Shown here: piece by piece, positions 6,790 through 13,505 of the stretch
Position numbering within the stretch: the stretch's first letter is position 1
Layout of the letters: every line of letters begins with the position of its first letter
Assembly (NCBI GenBank): GCA_964508915.1
Contig: CAZDVK010000020.1
Coordinates: 1 to 16,307, forward strand
Direction of reading: 5' to 3'
Length of the DNA: 16,307 bases
From: CAZDVK01 sp964508915
GTDB lineage: Bacteria; Pseudomonadota; Alphaproteobacteria; Paracaedibacterales; CAIULA01
Translations under genes and position numbers: made by a program
Notes under the pieces: generated by a model
Seen by the model: the letters and a program-made list of their open reading frames with translations, nothing else
Database searches by the model: none
What the model was told of the DNA's origin: nothing

Positions 6790-7674
6790 TTAAACGCCAA
6801 CGCGCATAACAAGATCATACTCATCATTATTCAATATATTATAAGAAGGTAAATATTGATATGCCCTTAAAAGCTGGGTCAGGTAGGCATTTCCATCAAC
6901 CTCTACTCGCTGGTACCGTCTTAGGCAATTTCGGACAGAACCTGGTATGCTTGTTAATGTATGAACCAGATGTTCTGTGAATGTACGCCGTGATGGGGTT
7001 ACACGAATATAGCTGATAATATCACCTATGGTTTTTTCCCTTCTTTCCAAAGCTACTGGCCCAGCATTTAACATGCGAACAGCTGATATAACAGATAATA
7101 TTCTGACCTCTTCTTGTAGGCGTTCATCATTTAAAGAAAACACAGCTGGTGTGAAAAATTTGGTTCCCACAGCTGTTTTGATTTTGTTGATTCCCCTGAC
7201 GGATAAACTGGCAATTGTCGTCAGTTTGATTGCATCAGCTTTTGATTTTATTTCATCCTGATCAATAAAGGGTATGTGGGCATCGGGCGTTGCATAACGA
7301 AATAGAAACATGGCTAATGGTGGCAAAACACTGTCGGTCATATTCCAAAGGAATTTTTTCCAGGTTGATTGTTCCCGCATCAAAGATCGATCAACAGCTA
7401 AGTTTCGCCACACTGTTTTATAAATTTTATTTGCTAAACGATGTTGTTCATCTGTTAATTGCCTACGTTGTTCAGCTTGCACTCCTAGGCGATAGGTAGC
7501 AACATGATCTGGCCCAACTGTAAACGTATAACCTGGCAAACCAGGGTTTTTTGTTAAGATTCTGTTTCGATCACGTATGAAATTTTGAATGTGATCTTCA
7601 TTAAAATCTGGAACGGCTGCCACAACAGTACTAGGCAACAAAAAAAGAAGGAAAAGAAACTTAAATATTTTCAT
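6790..7674 (-). CDS. unrecognised secreted protein, 294 aa
   Basis: I do not recognise a family. The N-terminus is a textbook signal peptide (MKIFKFLFLLFLLPSTVVA), with likely cleavage at VVA/AVP or VAA/VPD. The mature protein is basic and largely helical, with Arg/Lys-rich stretches (EQRRQLTDEQHRLANKIYKT; RRTFTEHLVHTLTS) and a moderately hydrophobic patch (VLPPLAMFLFRYA). No catalytic motif is evident. It is the first gene of a likely two-gene leftward operon with the Sel1-like gene. The ribosome site is weak: only AT-rich sequence precedes the ATG. It is divergent from ruvA across a 174-bp gap. Confidence 0.72.
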   Translation of the reverse strand: MKIFKFLFLLFLLPSTVVAAVPDFNEDHIQNFIRDRNRILTKNPGLPGYTFTVGPDHVATYRLGVQAEQRRQLTDEQHRLANKIYKTVWRNLAVDRSLMREQSTWKKFLWNMTDSVLPPLAMFLFRYATPDAHIPFIDQDEIKSKADAIKLTTIASLSVRGINKIKTAVGTKFFTPAVFSLNDERLQEEVRILSVISAVRMLNAGPVALERREKTIGDIISYIRVTPSRRTFTEHLVHTLTSIPGSVRNCLRRYQRVEVDGNAYLTQLLRAYQYLPSYNILNNDEYDLVMRVGV

Positions 7675-7745
7675 TATTTATTTAACTAAAGAATTAACTA
7701 TTTACATTTCTACTCTTAATTTTTTATTTAAACAAACTGGTAAAA

Positions 7746-7819
7746 GGTCCAGGTAATTTTTACGTCAACTAACGCTATGGTTGCACCTTTGCTTTTGAAT
7801 ATTTTATAGTGGTCCAGGT
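7746..7819. repeat. 9-bp direct repeat upstream of ruvA, possible operator
   Basis: GGTCCAGGT occurs at 7746-7754 and again at 7811-7819, 65 bp apart start to start. The second copy falls directly after the candidate ruvA -10 box. The rest of the gap (7675-7848) contains no ORF. Confidence 0.35.
7781..7810 (+). promoter_or_regulatory. candidate ruvA promoter
   Basis: TTGCAC (7781-7786) and TATAGT (7805-7810, five of six to consensus) are 18 nt apart, placing a transcription start near 7816, about 30 nt before the TTG start codon. No LexA-type GTTC-N7-GTTC box is seen here. Confidence 0.4.
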
Positions 7820-7848
7820 GAAATTCATTTTGTCAAAGGAACCCTTTT

Positions 7849-8436
7849 TTGATTCGCAAATTATCTGGCATTTTAGATTCCACAAGTTTGAATACCCTTA
7901 TTTTAGATGTTAATGGTGTTGGGTACGAAGTATTGGCGTCTCAAAAAACTTTATCTGCGTTGCCAGCTGTAGGTTCATCGTTGAAACTGCTCATTGATCA
8001 TATTTTTCGTGAGGATGATCAAATTTTGTGCGGCTTTTTAAAGGAAGACGAACGGCAAAGTTTTCGTTCCCTTCTTGCCGTTCAAGGCGTTGGCGTACGG
8101 GTAGCATTGGCCATATTATCAATTATTACGCCTGAAGAATTACTTTTAGCAATCCGCAATCAAGATCGTACGTTGTTAACCCGTGCTGATGGTGTAGGGC
8201 CTAAGCTGGCTGGACGCATCGTTTTGGAACTAAAAGGAAAAGATTTTAGTTTTGAACCTGACCCGACGACCATTCAAGGTACTTCGGTGACCCAGGAAGC
8301 TTTATCAGGCCTTATGAATTTGGGCTACGCTAAGACAGAGGCAGCCCAAAATATTCAACGGGTTCTGCAAGAAAATCCGGCTCTTAATTCTGTTGAAGAC
8401 ATTATTCGCCTAAGCCTTCAAAAGCTTCATCGTTAG
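7849..8436 (+). CDS. ruvA: Holliday junction branch migration protein RuvA
   Basis: 195 aa (E. coli RuvA is 203). RuvA tetramers bind four-way DNA junctions and load the RuvB motor during recombinational repair. Domain I is the N-terminal OB fold (MIRKLSGILD, NGVGYEVLA). Domain II carries two helix-hairpin-helix motifs: LAVQGVGVRVALAIL (about 76-90) and ADGVGPKLAGRIVLELK (about 113-129). After a variable linker, domain III (about 147-195) is the RuvB-contacting bundle, with ALSGLMNLGYAKTEA. The start is TTG, with AAAGGA 8 nt upstream and no in-frame ATG nearby. Unusually, neither ruvC nor ruvB is adjacent; both neighbours are on the other strand. It ends in TAG followed by TAA, 8 nt from the converging gene. 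Confidence 0.95.
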   Translation: MIRKLSGILDSTSLNTLILDVNGVGYEVLASQKTLSALPAVGSSLKLLIDHIFREDDQILCGFLKEDERQSFRSLLAVQGVGVRVALAILSIITPEELLLAIRNQDRTLLTRADGVGPKLAGRIVLELKGKDFSFEPDPTTIQGTSVTQEALSGLMNLGYAKTEAAQNIQRVLQENPALNSVEDIIRLSLQKLHR

Positions 8437-8444
8437 TAAAAACC

Positions 8445-8735
8445 CTAGCCGCCGTATCGACGCTCCTGCATCAAATGATCCATGGCTTCGTGCGTTTTTT
8501 GTAAAGCTGTATCTAAGCCGGAATTGACTGCACGCAGACGACGAACCTCATCTTCAAGTTCTTCAATTCTCTTTATTGCATTACCCCATTCAGATTCTAG
8601 TGATTGTGTTAGGGCCCGGCACGCATTCAAATTACTTTGAACGTCATTTATACCTTTTTCCTGCACATCAGATGCGCTTAAGGATACCAAACTTACTGAC
8701 ATTACCAAAAAACCATAACCTAAAATATTTTTCAT
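8445..8735 (-). CDS. small exported coiled-coil protein, 96 aa
   Basis: The start is the ATG at 8735, preceded by an AGGGGG-type ribosome site. A longer frame opening at a TTG (8801) is rejected because that codon coincides with a TTGACA box. The N-terminus is a signal peptide (MKNILGYGFLVMSVSLVSLSA, then SDV). The mature part, about 75 aa, has heptad-like spacing of Leu/Ile/Val with abundant Glu and Arg (IEELEDEVRRLRAVNSGL), predicting a coiled coil, then MDHLMQERRYGG. It has a single cysteine (NACRAL). I do not recognise a family; a periplasmic or envelope structural peptide is plausible. It converges with ruvA, with 8 nt between the stops and no terminator between them. Confidence 0.65.
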   Translation of the reverse strand: MKNILGYGFLVMSVSLVSLSASDVQEKGINDVQSNLNACRALTQSLESEWGNAIKRIEELEDEVRRLRAVNSGLDTALQKTHEAMDHLMQERRYGG

Positions 8736-8762
8736 ACGAACGATCCCCCTGTTGATTCCTGC

Positions 8763-8785
8763 AAAAAAGCAGAAATGTTTTTCTG
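8763..8785 (-). terminator. candidate terminator after the kup/COQ9-like unit
   Basis: Read on the minus strand, CAGAAA (8785-8780) and TTTCTG (8775-8770) form a 6-bp stem with a 4-nt loop, followed by C and six T (8768-8763). The stem is AT-rich. It lies inside the upstream region of the 96-aa gene, so it could also act as an attenuator. A TTGACA at 8801-8796 precedes it without a good -10. Confidence 0.45.
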
Positions 8786-8847
8786 TACTTAATAATGTCA
8801 AAAATTTATTAAGAAACAGTAAAGAAGCAGGAGATTTTAGATAATCG

Positions 8848-9414
8848 TTACCACAAGTTGATAGGCATAGGAATTTTATGAAGTGTATCCTTTAACACGG
8901 TTAAAGTTTCGTCTACATAAGCCATGGTTGCGGCTTTGTCAGGGGTTTTGTCGTGGCACCATGTTTTAAGCGTAAAGCCTATAAACCCCTTATAAACAGT
9001 TCGCTTTGCATAATAAATGGGGCCATTGGTTTCAAAACCAGCTTTTTCAAAAACCTGATGCGACCAAGGGGTTAAAACTGTATCAAGGGTATAAATCCAA
9101 CAGGGGTAAAGTGGTAAGTCATTTAACAAATTTGAAATGGCCTGTTCTTTGCCTGATAGGGCATCTAATAGGCACATGGTGCTTTCAAATAAAGTGTCAT
9201 GTGCTTCCAATCCATCAGGTAAGGGGGGCATTCGGCTTTGCACATCAGCCCAAAGTAACTTTAAAAAATCTGAATCAGTTGGGCATGCCTCTAAAACATC
9301 AGATAAAGAAATGTCAGAATTTTGTGCAACGACTTCAGCGGTTAATCCCCCTAAGCCTTTTTGTTCCAAAATTTGCCAGCAAGCATCTTGAAGTGTGTTG
9401 ATCATATTTATCAT
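8848..9414 (-). CDS. TetR/COQ9-fold protein, possible regulator or ubiquinone-biosynthesis factor
   Basis: 188 aa. The N-terminal 55 residues resemble a TetR-type helix-turn-helix region (ACWQILEQKGLGGLTAEVVA, then DISLSDVLEACPTDSDFLKLLWADV), with the canonical signature diverged. The C-terminal half (GPIYYAKRTVYKGFIGFTLK, TWCHDKT, then AYVDETLTVLK) resembles the C-terminal pattern of COQ9, which itself has a TetR fold and binds lipid. I cannot choose between an alphaproteobacterial TetR-like regulator and a COQ9-like protein. The ATG at 9414 is favoured over the one at 9405 by an AAAGG motif 5 nt upstream. It begins 18 nt after kup, so the two are probably co-transcribed. Confidence 0.65.
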   Translation of the reverse strand: MINMINTLQDACWQILEQKGLGGLTAEVVAQNSDISLSDVLEACPTDSDFLKLLWADVQSRMPPLPDGLEAHDTLFESTMCLLDALSGKEQAISNLLNDLPLYPCWIYTLDTVLTPWSHQVFEKAGFETNGPIYYAKRTVYKGFIGFTLKTWCHDKTPDKAATMAYVDETLTVLKDTLHKIPMPINLW

Positions 9415-9432
9415 AGCAACCTTTTTTCATGA

Positions 9433-11289
9433 TCATACTTTGTATCGAATACCCATTTCCACCACTTCATCATGGGGAATTTTAAAAAATTCATAGGCAG
9501 CCAAGGCGTTTTTGGATAAGAAAATGTAAACCTTTTCATTAAATTTGTTGAGAGCCCGTTTTTGCGATGCAACAGCAATGCCTTTACTTAAGAAACAAGA
9601 AATGGTTTCCTTCTCTGTTAAAATGTTATTTTCTTGGGCCCAGGTTACAATTTTATGAATGTTAGGAACTTCTTGAAAACCAAAGTGTGCTTTTAATATA
9701 AACATGTTTTTTAAAATTTCTTGCGCTTCAAATTTTTTTTCATACGCGATGCGCGGGCTTTCTTCGGTGCAAATTGATAAAAAAATCAATTTTTTGTGTA
9801 GGAATTTATTGTGGTGCAAATGTAGCATAAGCGTGTCAGGTACTTCACCAGCGGTGCGCGCTAGGAAAATAGCACATCCAGGGATGCGGGGTGTGTGTTT
9901 TTTACTGTAATTTTCAAGATAAGTTTTAATATTTTTATGGTGAGGGAATTTTTGTTCATCTACGACTTTATTACCGGCACGCCAAACGTAAATAATATAA
10001 CCAACAAAGGCAGCAATTAAGCCTGTGTACCAGGCGCCTTCAAAGAATTTAATACTATTGGCGCCTACAAAAATTAAATCCAAGGTCATAAATGGAACAA
10101 AAACAGTTAATAATTTCCAATTTGGCCATTGCCATTCTTTATAAGCCACCATAAAAACCAAACATGTTGTGATGGCCATAACACACGCAACACTTAGGCC
10201 GTAAGCTGTAATAATATTTTCAGAACTTTGAAATTTTACAACAACACCAATGGATAATACGCATAAAATCCAGTTCACAAGGGGTACGTATACCTGCCCC
10301 TTAAAGCTTGATGTATGGACAACGCGCATTCTAGGTAAGTAGTTCAGCATGATAGCTTGCCAGGTTACCGAAAAAATACCCGAGATAATGCTTTGAGACG
10401 CAATAACGGTAGCTACGGTTGATAGTAAAATAAGTGGTGTTACGTAATGTAACGGGACCATATTATAAAAAATATTTGAAATGCTTTCTGGGTGTTTCAT
10501 GACTAAGGCACCTTGACCCAAATAATTCAAGACTAAGCACGGGAAAACTAAAAAGTTCCAGGAATTTTGTATGGCCCGTTTGCCAAAGTGCCCCATATCT
10601 GCGTACAAAGCTTCGGCACCTGTTAGAACCAAAATAGATGCCCCTAAAACAGCAAAGCTTAAAAAACCGTGGTTCCAAAAAAAATGAAAGACGTAAGATG
10701 GCATGAGTGCCTTTAAAACTATGGGATTATGAATAATTTGGTGAATTCCCATTACTCCAATGACAATAAACCAAATAAGCATAATGGGCCCAAAATAAGC
10801 GCCAATGATACCGCTGCCTCGTTTTTGTAAAATAAATAAAAATAGTAATACGACGATTGATGCTAGCATTAAGTGATTGGTGCTAAATGGCATAATGACT
10901 TGGATGCCTTCAAGGGCGCTGATAACAGATATGGCAGGTGTAATGACGCCATCCCCAAAAAATAAAGCTGTTCCAGCAATGCCAAGTAAAATAGGAATCC
11001 ATTTTTTATAGGAAGGTAAAATTTTAGCGCACAAAGCTGATAAAACTAAAATGCCACCTTCCCCTTGATTGTGAACTTTAAGAACAAGGCCAATGTATTT
11101 GACCGATGTAACAAGAAACAAAGACCAAATAAATAAACTAACTAACCCCAAAACTGTTGCTTCATTAGCAGTTAAGTTTCCTAAAACAAAACAGCCTTTT
11201 AGTGCATACAAAGGGCTTGTTCCGATATCCCCAAACACAACCCCAATAGCCCCGATTGTTAATTTTTTTATGTTTTCTTTCGATTTCAT
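9433..11289 (-). CDS. kup: low-affinity potassium transporter Kup
   Basis: 618 aa (E. coli Kup is 622). It is an inner-membrane K+ uptake system of the KUP/HAK/KT family, usually coupled to protons. The signature GVVFGDIGTSPLYAL (about residues 16-30) is intact, followed by NQGEGGILVLSALC (about 74-87) and FGDGVITPAISVISALEGI. About twelve membrane spans fill the first 440 residues. The remaining C-terminal part, about 170 residues, is the usual cytoplasmic domain, including GCAIFLARTAGEVPDTLMLH and ending DEVVEMGIRYKV. The start ATG at 11289 sits directly before the conserved N-terminus; its ribosome site is weak. No clear promoter is visible in the 130 bp between it and the upstream terminator. 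A TetR/COQ9-like gene follows 18 nt downstream. Confidence 0.95.
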   Translation of the reverse strand: MKSKENIKKLTIGAIGVVFGDIGTSPLYALKGCFVLGNLTANEATVLGLVSLFIWSLFLVTSVKYIGLVLKVHNQGEGGILVLSALCAKILPSYKKWIPILLGIAGTALFFGDGVITPAISVISALEGIQVIMPFSTNHLMLASIVVLLFLFILQKRGSGIIGAYFGPIMLIWFIVIGVMGIHQIIHNPIVLKALMPSYVFHFFWNHGFLSFAVLGASILVLTGAEALYADMGHFGKRAIQNSWNFLVFPCLVLNYLGQGALVMKHPESISNIFYNMVPLHYVTPLILLSTVATVIASQSIISGIFSVTWQAIMLNYLPRMRVVHTSSFKGQVYVPLVNWILCVLSIGVVVKFQSSENIITAYGLSVACVMAITTCLVFMVAYKEWQWPNWKLLTVFVPFMTLDLIFVGANSIKFFEGAWYTGLIAAFVGYIIYVWRAGNKVVDEQKFPHHKNIKTYLENYSKKHTPRIPGCAIFLARTAGEVPDTLMLHLHHNKFLHKKLIFLSICTEESPRIAYEKKFEAQEILKNMFILKAHFGFQEVPNIHKIVTWAQENNILTEKETISCFLSKGIAVASQKRALNKFNEKVYIFLSKNALAAYEFFKIPHDEVVEMGIRYKV

Positions 11290-11411
11290 GAATAAAACTC
11301 AATGAAGGGGAACGCAATGTACCTTTATTAAAACCATTGTGAAAATAAAATGTTTAATAATTAGTTTACGTTAGAAAACTGAGACTCTAGGCTGGGTATG
11401 GTGGTTTGATT

Positions 11412-11452
11412 GGAATAAAAAGAAAGAGGGACGCTTGAAAAAGCGCCCCTCT
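11412..11452 (-). terminator. strong intrinsic terminator of the Tyr-Pro peptide transcript
   Basis: On the minus strand, AGAGGGGCGCTT (11452-11441) pairs with AAGCGTCCCTCT (11436-11425) over 12 positions, including one G-U wobble, around a 4-nt loop, and is followed by TTCTTTTTATT. On the plus strand the wobble becomes an A/C mismatch and there is no T-run, so the terminator is oriented for leftward transcription. It separates the small gene from kup. Confidence 0.82.
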
Positions 11453-11505
11453 CTAACAGAACAGATCAGAAAGTGCCTGACTTTATTTTTTATACATCCA
11501 GATAA

Positions 11506-11607
11506 TTATGGATACACCGGATAAATCGGGTAAACAGGGTAAGCTGGATAAACAGGATACACTGGGTAAAAATCTGGATACATTTCTTGTCTCATTGTTG
11601 TTTTCAT
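11506..11607 (-). CDS. 33-aa Tyr-Pro-X repeat micropeptide
   Basis: The ATG at 11607 opens a 33-codon frame closed by TAA (11508-11506). After a polar start (MKTTMRQEM) it becomes YPDF and then a run of YPV, YPV, YPA, YPV, YPI, YPV ending in YP: eight Tyr-Pro pairs in 24 residues. Evidence for translation is a perfect AGGAGG 5 nt upstream and a dedicated terminator downstream. Codons vary (Tyr TAT x5 and TAC x3; Pro CCA x4, CCT x2, CCG x2; Val GTG and GTT), so the repeat is kept at the amino-acid level and is not a simple DNA expansion. There is no signal peptide or hydrophobic helix. I know of no family. It could be a structural or adhesive peptide, a ribosome-stalling leader (proline-rich, with Pro as the last residue before the stop), or an interaction module. 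It lies between glnA and kup in the same direction. Confidence 0.7.
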   Translation of the reverse strand: MKTTMRQEMYPDFYPVYPVYPAYPVYPIYPVYP

Positions 11608-11612
11608 AATAT

Positions 11613-11618
11613 CCTCCT
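11613..11618 (-). promoter_or_regulatory. consensus ribosome-binding site of the micropeptide
   Basis: AGGAGG on the minus strand, 5 nt before the ATG at 11607. It is the best Shine-Dalgarno match seen in the window and decides the start. Confidence 0.8.
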
Positions 11619-11642
11619 ACAAAATTGAGATTTCGAAGCTTT

Positions 11643-11660
11643 GTACCCCTTTCGGAGTAC
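11643..11660 (-). ncRNA. 5' leader hairpin with GNRA tetraloop
   Basis: Read as minus-strand RNA, GUACUCC (11660-11654) pairs with GGGGUAC (11649-11643), with one U-G wobble, and closes on a GAAA tetraloop. It lies about 25 nt upstream of the AGGAGG site. On the plus strand the wobble becomes a mismatch, so the fold belongs to the leftward transcript. It could stabilise the leader or mark the RNA 5' end. Confidence 0.5.
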
Positions 11661-11885
11661 GTCTAATTAAGTACATGACTTTTGCAGAAAATACTAAAAA
11701 AAATCATGAAAAATAGTTGAAAAATAGAAAAAAAATCAACTAAATTTTTATAAATCCAGCAAAAGGCTTTCGTGTCATCCTTAATTATTCAACAATATTG
11801 TAAAAAAAACAAATGATTACGTAAGAAAGTGTATATTTTTTCTCGTTTTCGGTTTATTGCGTCTGGGGATACCCTATATTGTCTG
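11661..11885. other. AT-rich gap between glnA and the micropeptide unit
   Basis: No gene is seen. It holds the likely promoter of the micropeptide transcript (minus strand), but no convincing -35/-10 pair can be picked from the A/T runs. TAGTTGA (11714-11720) and TCAACTA (11736-11742) form a perfect 7-bp inverted repeat around an A-rich spacer. ACAATATTGT (11792-11801) is a 10-bp palindrome. No clear glnA terminator is visible after the stop at 11886. Confidence 0.4.
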
Positions 11886-13316
11886 TTAATAGCAATACGA
11901 TTGTACAAATTCGATAGGGTGTGGATGGTGTTCATAGGCATGAACTTCGGCCCATTTCATAGATATATAAGTATCGATCAGGTCTTTCGTAAATACATTC
12001 CCTTCCAGTAAGTACTGATGATCTGCCTCTAGAGATTCAAGGGCTTGGCGTAAAGAACCAGAAACAGTTTGTAGGGTTTTGGCAACTTCTTTGTTTTCAA
12101 ATAAATCTAAAGTTTGGGGCTGGCCTGGGTGGATTTTTCGCCGAATACCATCAATACCGGCCATGAGCATGGCGCTAAAGGCCAAATATGTATTGGCGGT
12201 TGGGTCTGGAAAGCGCACTTCTACGCGTTTTGATTTAGGTGACTCACCCATTGGAATGCGACACGCAGCGGATCGATTTTGGGCTGAATAGGCGCAAATA
12301 ACAGGTGCCTCAAACCCTGGGATCAAACGTTTGTAGCTGTTGGTTGTTGGGTTTGTAAAGGCATTTAAACTTTTTGCATGGGCCAAAATTCCGCCAATGA
12401 AATACAGTGCAAGTTCAGAAAGGCCTGCATATTCTTTTCCGGAAAATAGGGGGGCACCATCTTTCCACAAAGATTGGTGGACGTGCATACCCGACCCATT
12501 ATCACCATAAATAGGTTTGGGCATAAACGTTGCTGTTTTTCCATAATAGCGGGCTACATTTTTAACCACATATTTATAGATTTGCATCACATCTGCGCTT
12601 CGAACCAAGGTTCCAAAGGAAACCCCCAATTCATGCTGTGCGGTGGCTACTTCGTGGTGGTGCTTTTCAATAGTTACCCCCATATCGGAAAGCGTACTAA
12701 GCATGTCTGATCGAATGTCAGCCATAGAATCCAAAGGGCCTACTGGAAAATACCCTCCTTTTTTGGCTGTTCGGTAGCCATGGCTTTGGTCATGAAAGGG
12801 TAGGGCGTTGGCGTTTGGAAACTCTGACGATTCAATTTCGTAAAATGATGAATTGGATCCTGCATGAAAGCGGATTTGGTCAAAAATGAAAAACTCAGCC
12901 TCTGGTCCAAAATAAGCTTGATCTGCAATGCCACTATCAATTAAAAATTTTTCGGCTTTTTTGGCAACGGATCTTGGGTCCCGTTCGTAAGGTTCCCGTG
13001 TGATTGGGTCAACTACATTGCAGATGACAATAACAGTTGGTCGGTTAGAAAACGGGTCCGTCATAACGGTTTCAAGGTTTTCTGGTAAATCTGGAATCAG
13101 TAACGTATCTGATTCTTCAATTCCCTTCCAAGATGGAATAGAGGAACCATCAAAGAAAATACCTTCATTCAAAAAGGAATCGTTTACCTGGGAAACTGGG
13201 TATGTAATGTGGTGCCAAACCCCCGTTAAGTCTGTGAAGCGGAAATCTACGTATTCAATTTGATTTTCAGAAAGAAGCTTTAAGAAGTGATTTGAGGTAT
13301 TTGGTGAGGTTTTCAT
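11886..13316 (-). CDS. glnA: glutamine synthetase, type I, lacking the adenylylation tyrosine
   Basis: 476 aa (E. coli GlnA is 469). It makes glutamine from glutamate, ammonia and ATP in the cytoplasm, as a dodecamer. Conserved active-site segments are present: FDGSSIPSW (about 55-63), GPEAEFFIFD (137-146), HHHEVATAQHE, KPIYGDNGSGMHVHQSLWKDG across the metal and substrate sites, and NRSAACRIP. Near the C-terminus, after IHPGQPQ, the segment equivalent to the KNLYDLP adenylylation loop reads LDLFENK. The modified Tyr397 of E. coli aligns with Phe406 (codon 12101-12099). Control by GlnE adenylylation is therefore probably lost. No glnB lies upstream, unlike the common alphaproteobacterial glnB-glnA order. 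The ribosome site is weak (AAG only). A promoter is proposed at 13354-13383. Confidence 0.96.
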   Translation of the reverse strand: MKTSPNTSNHFLKLLSENQIEYVDFRFTDLTGVWHHITYPVSQVNDSFLNEGIFFDGSSIPSWKGIEESDTLLIPDLPENLETVMTDPFSNRPTVIVICNVVDPITREPYERDPRSVAKKAEKFLIDSGIADQAYFGPEAEFFIFDQIRFHAGSNSSFYEIESSEFPNANALPFHDQSHGYRTAKKGGYFPVGPLDSMADIRSDMLSTLSDMGVTIEKHHHEVATAQHELGVSFGTLVRSADVMQIYKYVVKNVARYYGKTATFMPKPIYGDNGSGMHVHQSLWKDGAPLFSGKEYAGLSELALYFIGGILAHAKSLNAFTNPTTNSYKRLIPGFEAPVICAYSAQNRSAACRIPMGESPKSKRVEVRFPDPTANTYLAFSAMLMAGIDGIRRKIHPGQPQTLDLFENKEVAKTLQTVSGSLRQALESLEADHQYLLEGNVFTKDLIDTYISMKWAEVHAYEHHPHPIEFVQSYCY

Positions 13317-13353
13317 AAACTTAACTTGAGCTAAAATAAACTAACTGTCGGTC

Positions 13354-13383
13354 ATCATAAAACGGGTTTTGTAAAAGTGTCTA
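13354..13383 (-). promoter_or_regulatory. candidate sigma70 promoter of glnA
   Basis: On the minus strand TAGACA (13383-13378) and TATGAT (13359-13354) each match consensus at five of six positions, with an 18-nt spacer. Transcription would start near 13347, about 30 nt before the ATG. No convincing sigma54 -24/-12 element was found. Confidence 0.5.
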
Positions 13384-13392
13384 GCCAGATTA

Positions 13393-13407
13393 TGTGAAAA
13401 AATCACA
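13393..13407. promoter_or_regulatory. TGTGA-N5-TCACA dyad between glnA and the 13506 gene
   Basis: TGTGA (13393-13397) and TCACA (13403-13407) form a perfect dyad around five A. The centre lies about 53 bp upstream of the proposed glnA start, a typical activator position. It resembles a CRP/FNR-superfamily site, but the canonical CRP spacer is six. Confidence 0.35.
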
Positions 13408-13505
13408 ACATTTTCCTAGTTGTCTGCGGTTATAAAACGATGATACAGTGTATTAGTTTTATTTAAAATTTTATTAAACTTGAAAAGAAAGGAACCGAAA
13501 CCATC

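Noticed and set aside
11829..12011. 60-aa plus-strand frame overlapping the end of glnA
   Set aside because: It covers the conserved glnA C-terminus in antisense and has no ribosome site.
13380..13400. Possible sigma54 promoter (TGGCTAGAC...) for glnA
   Set aside because: The invariant GC of the -12 element is absent, and a better sigma70 pair overlaps it.
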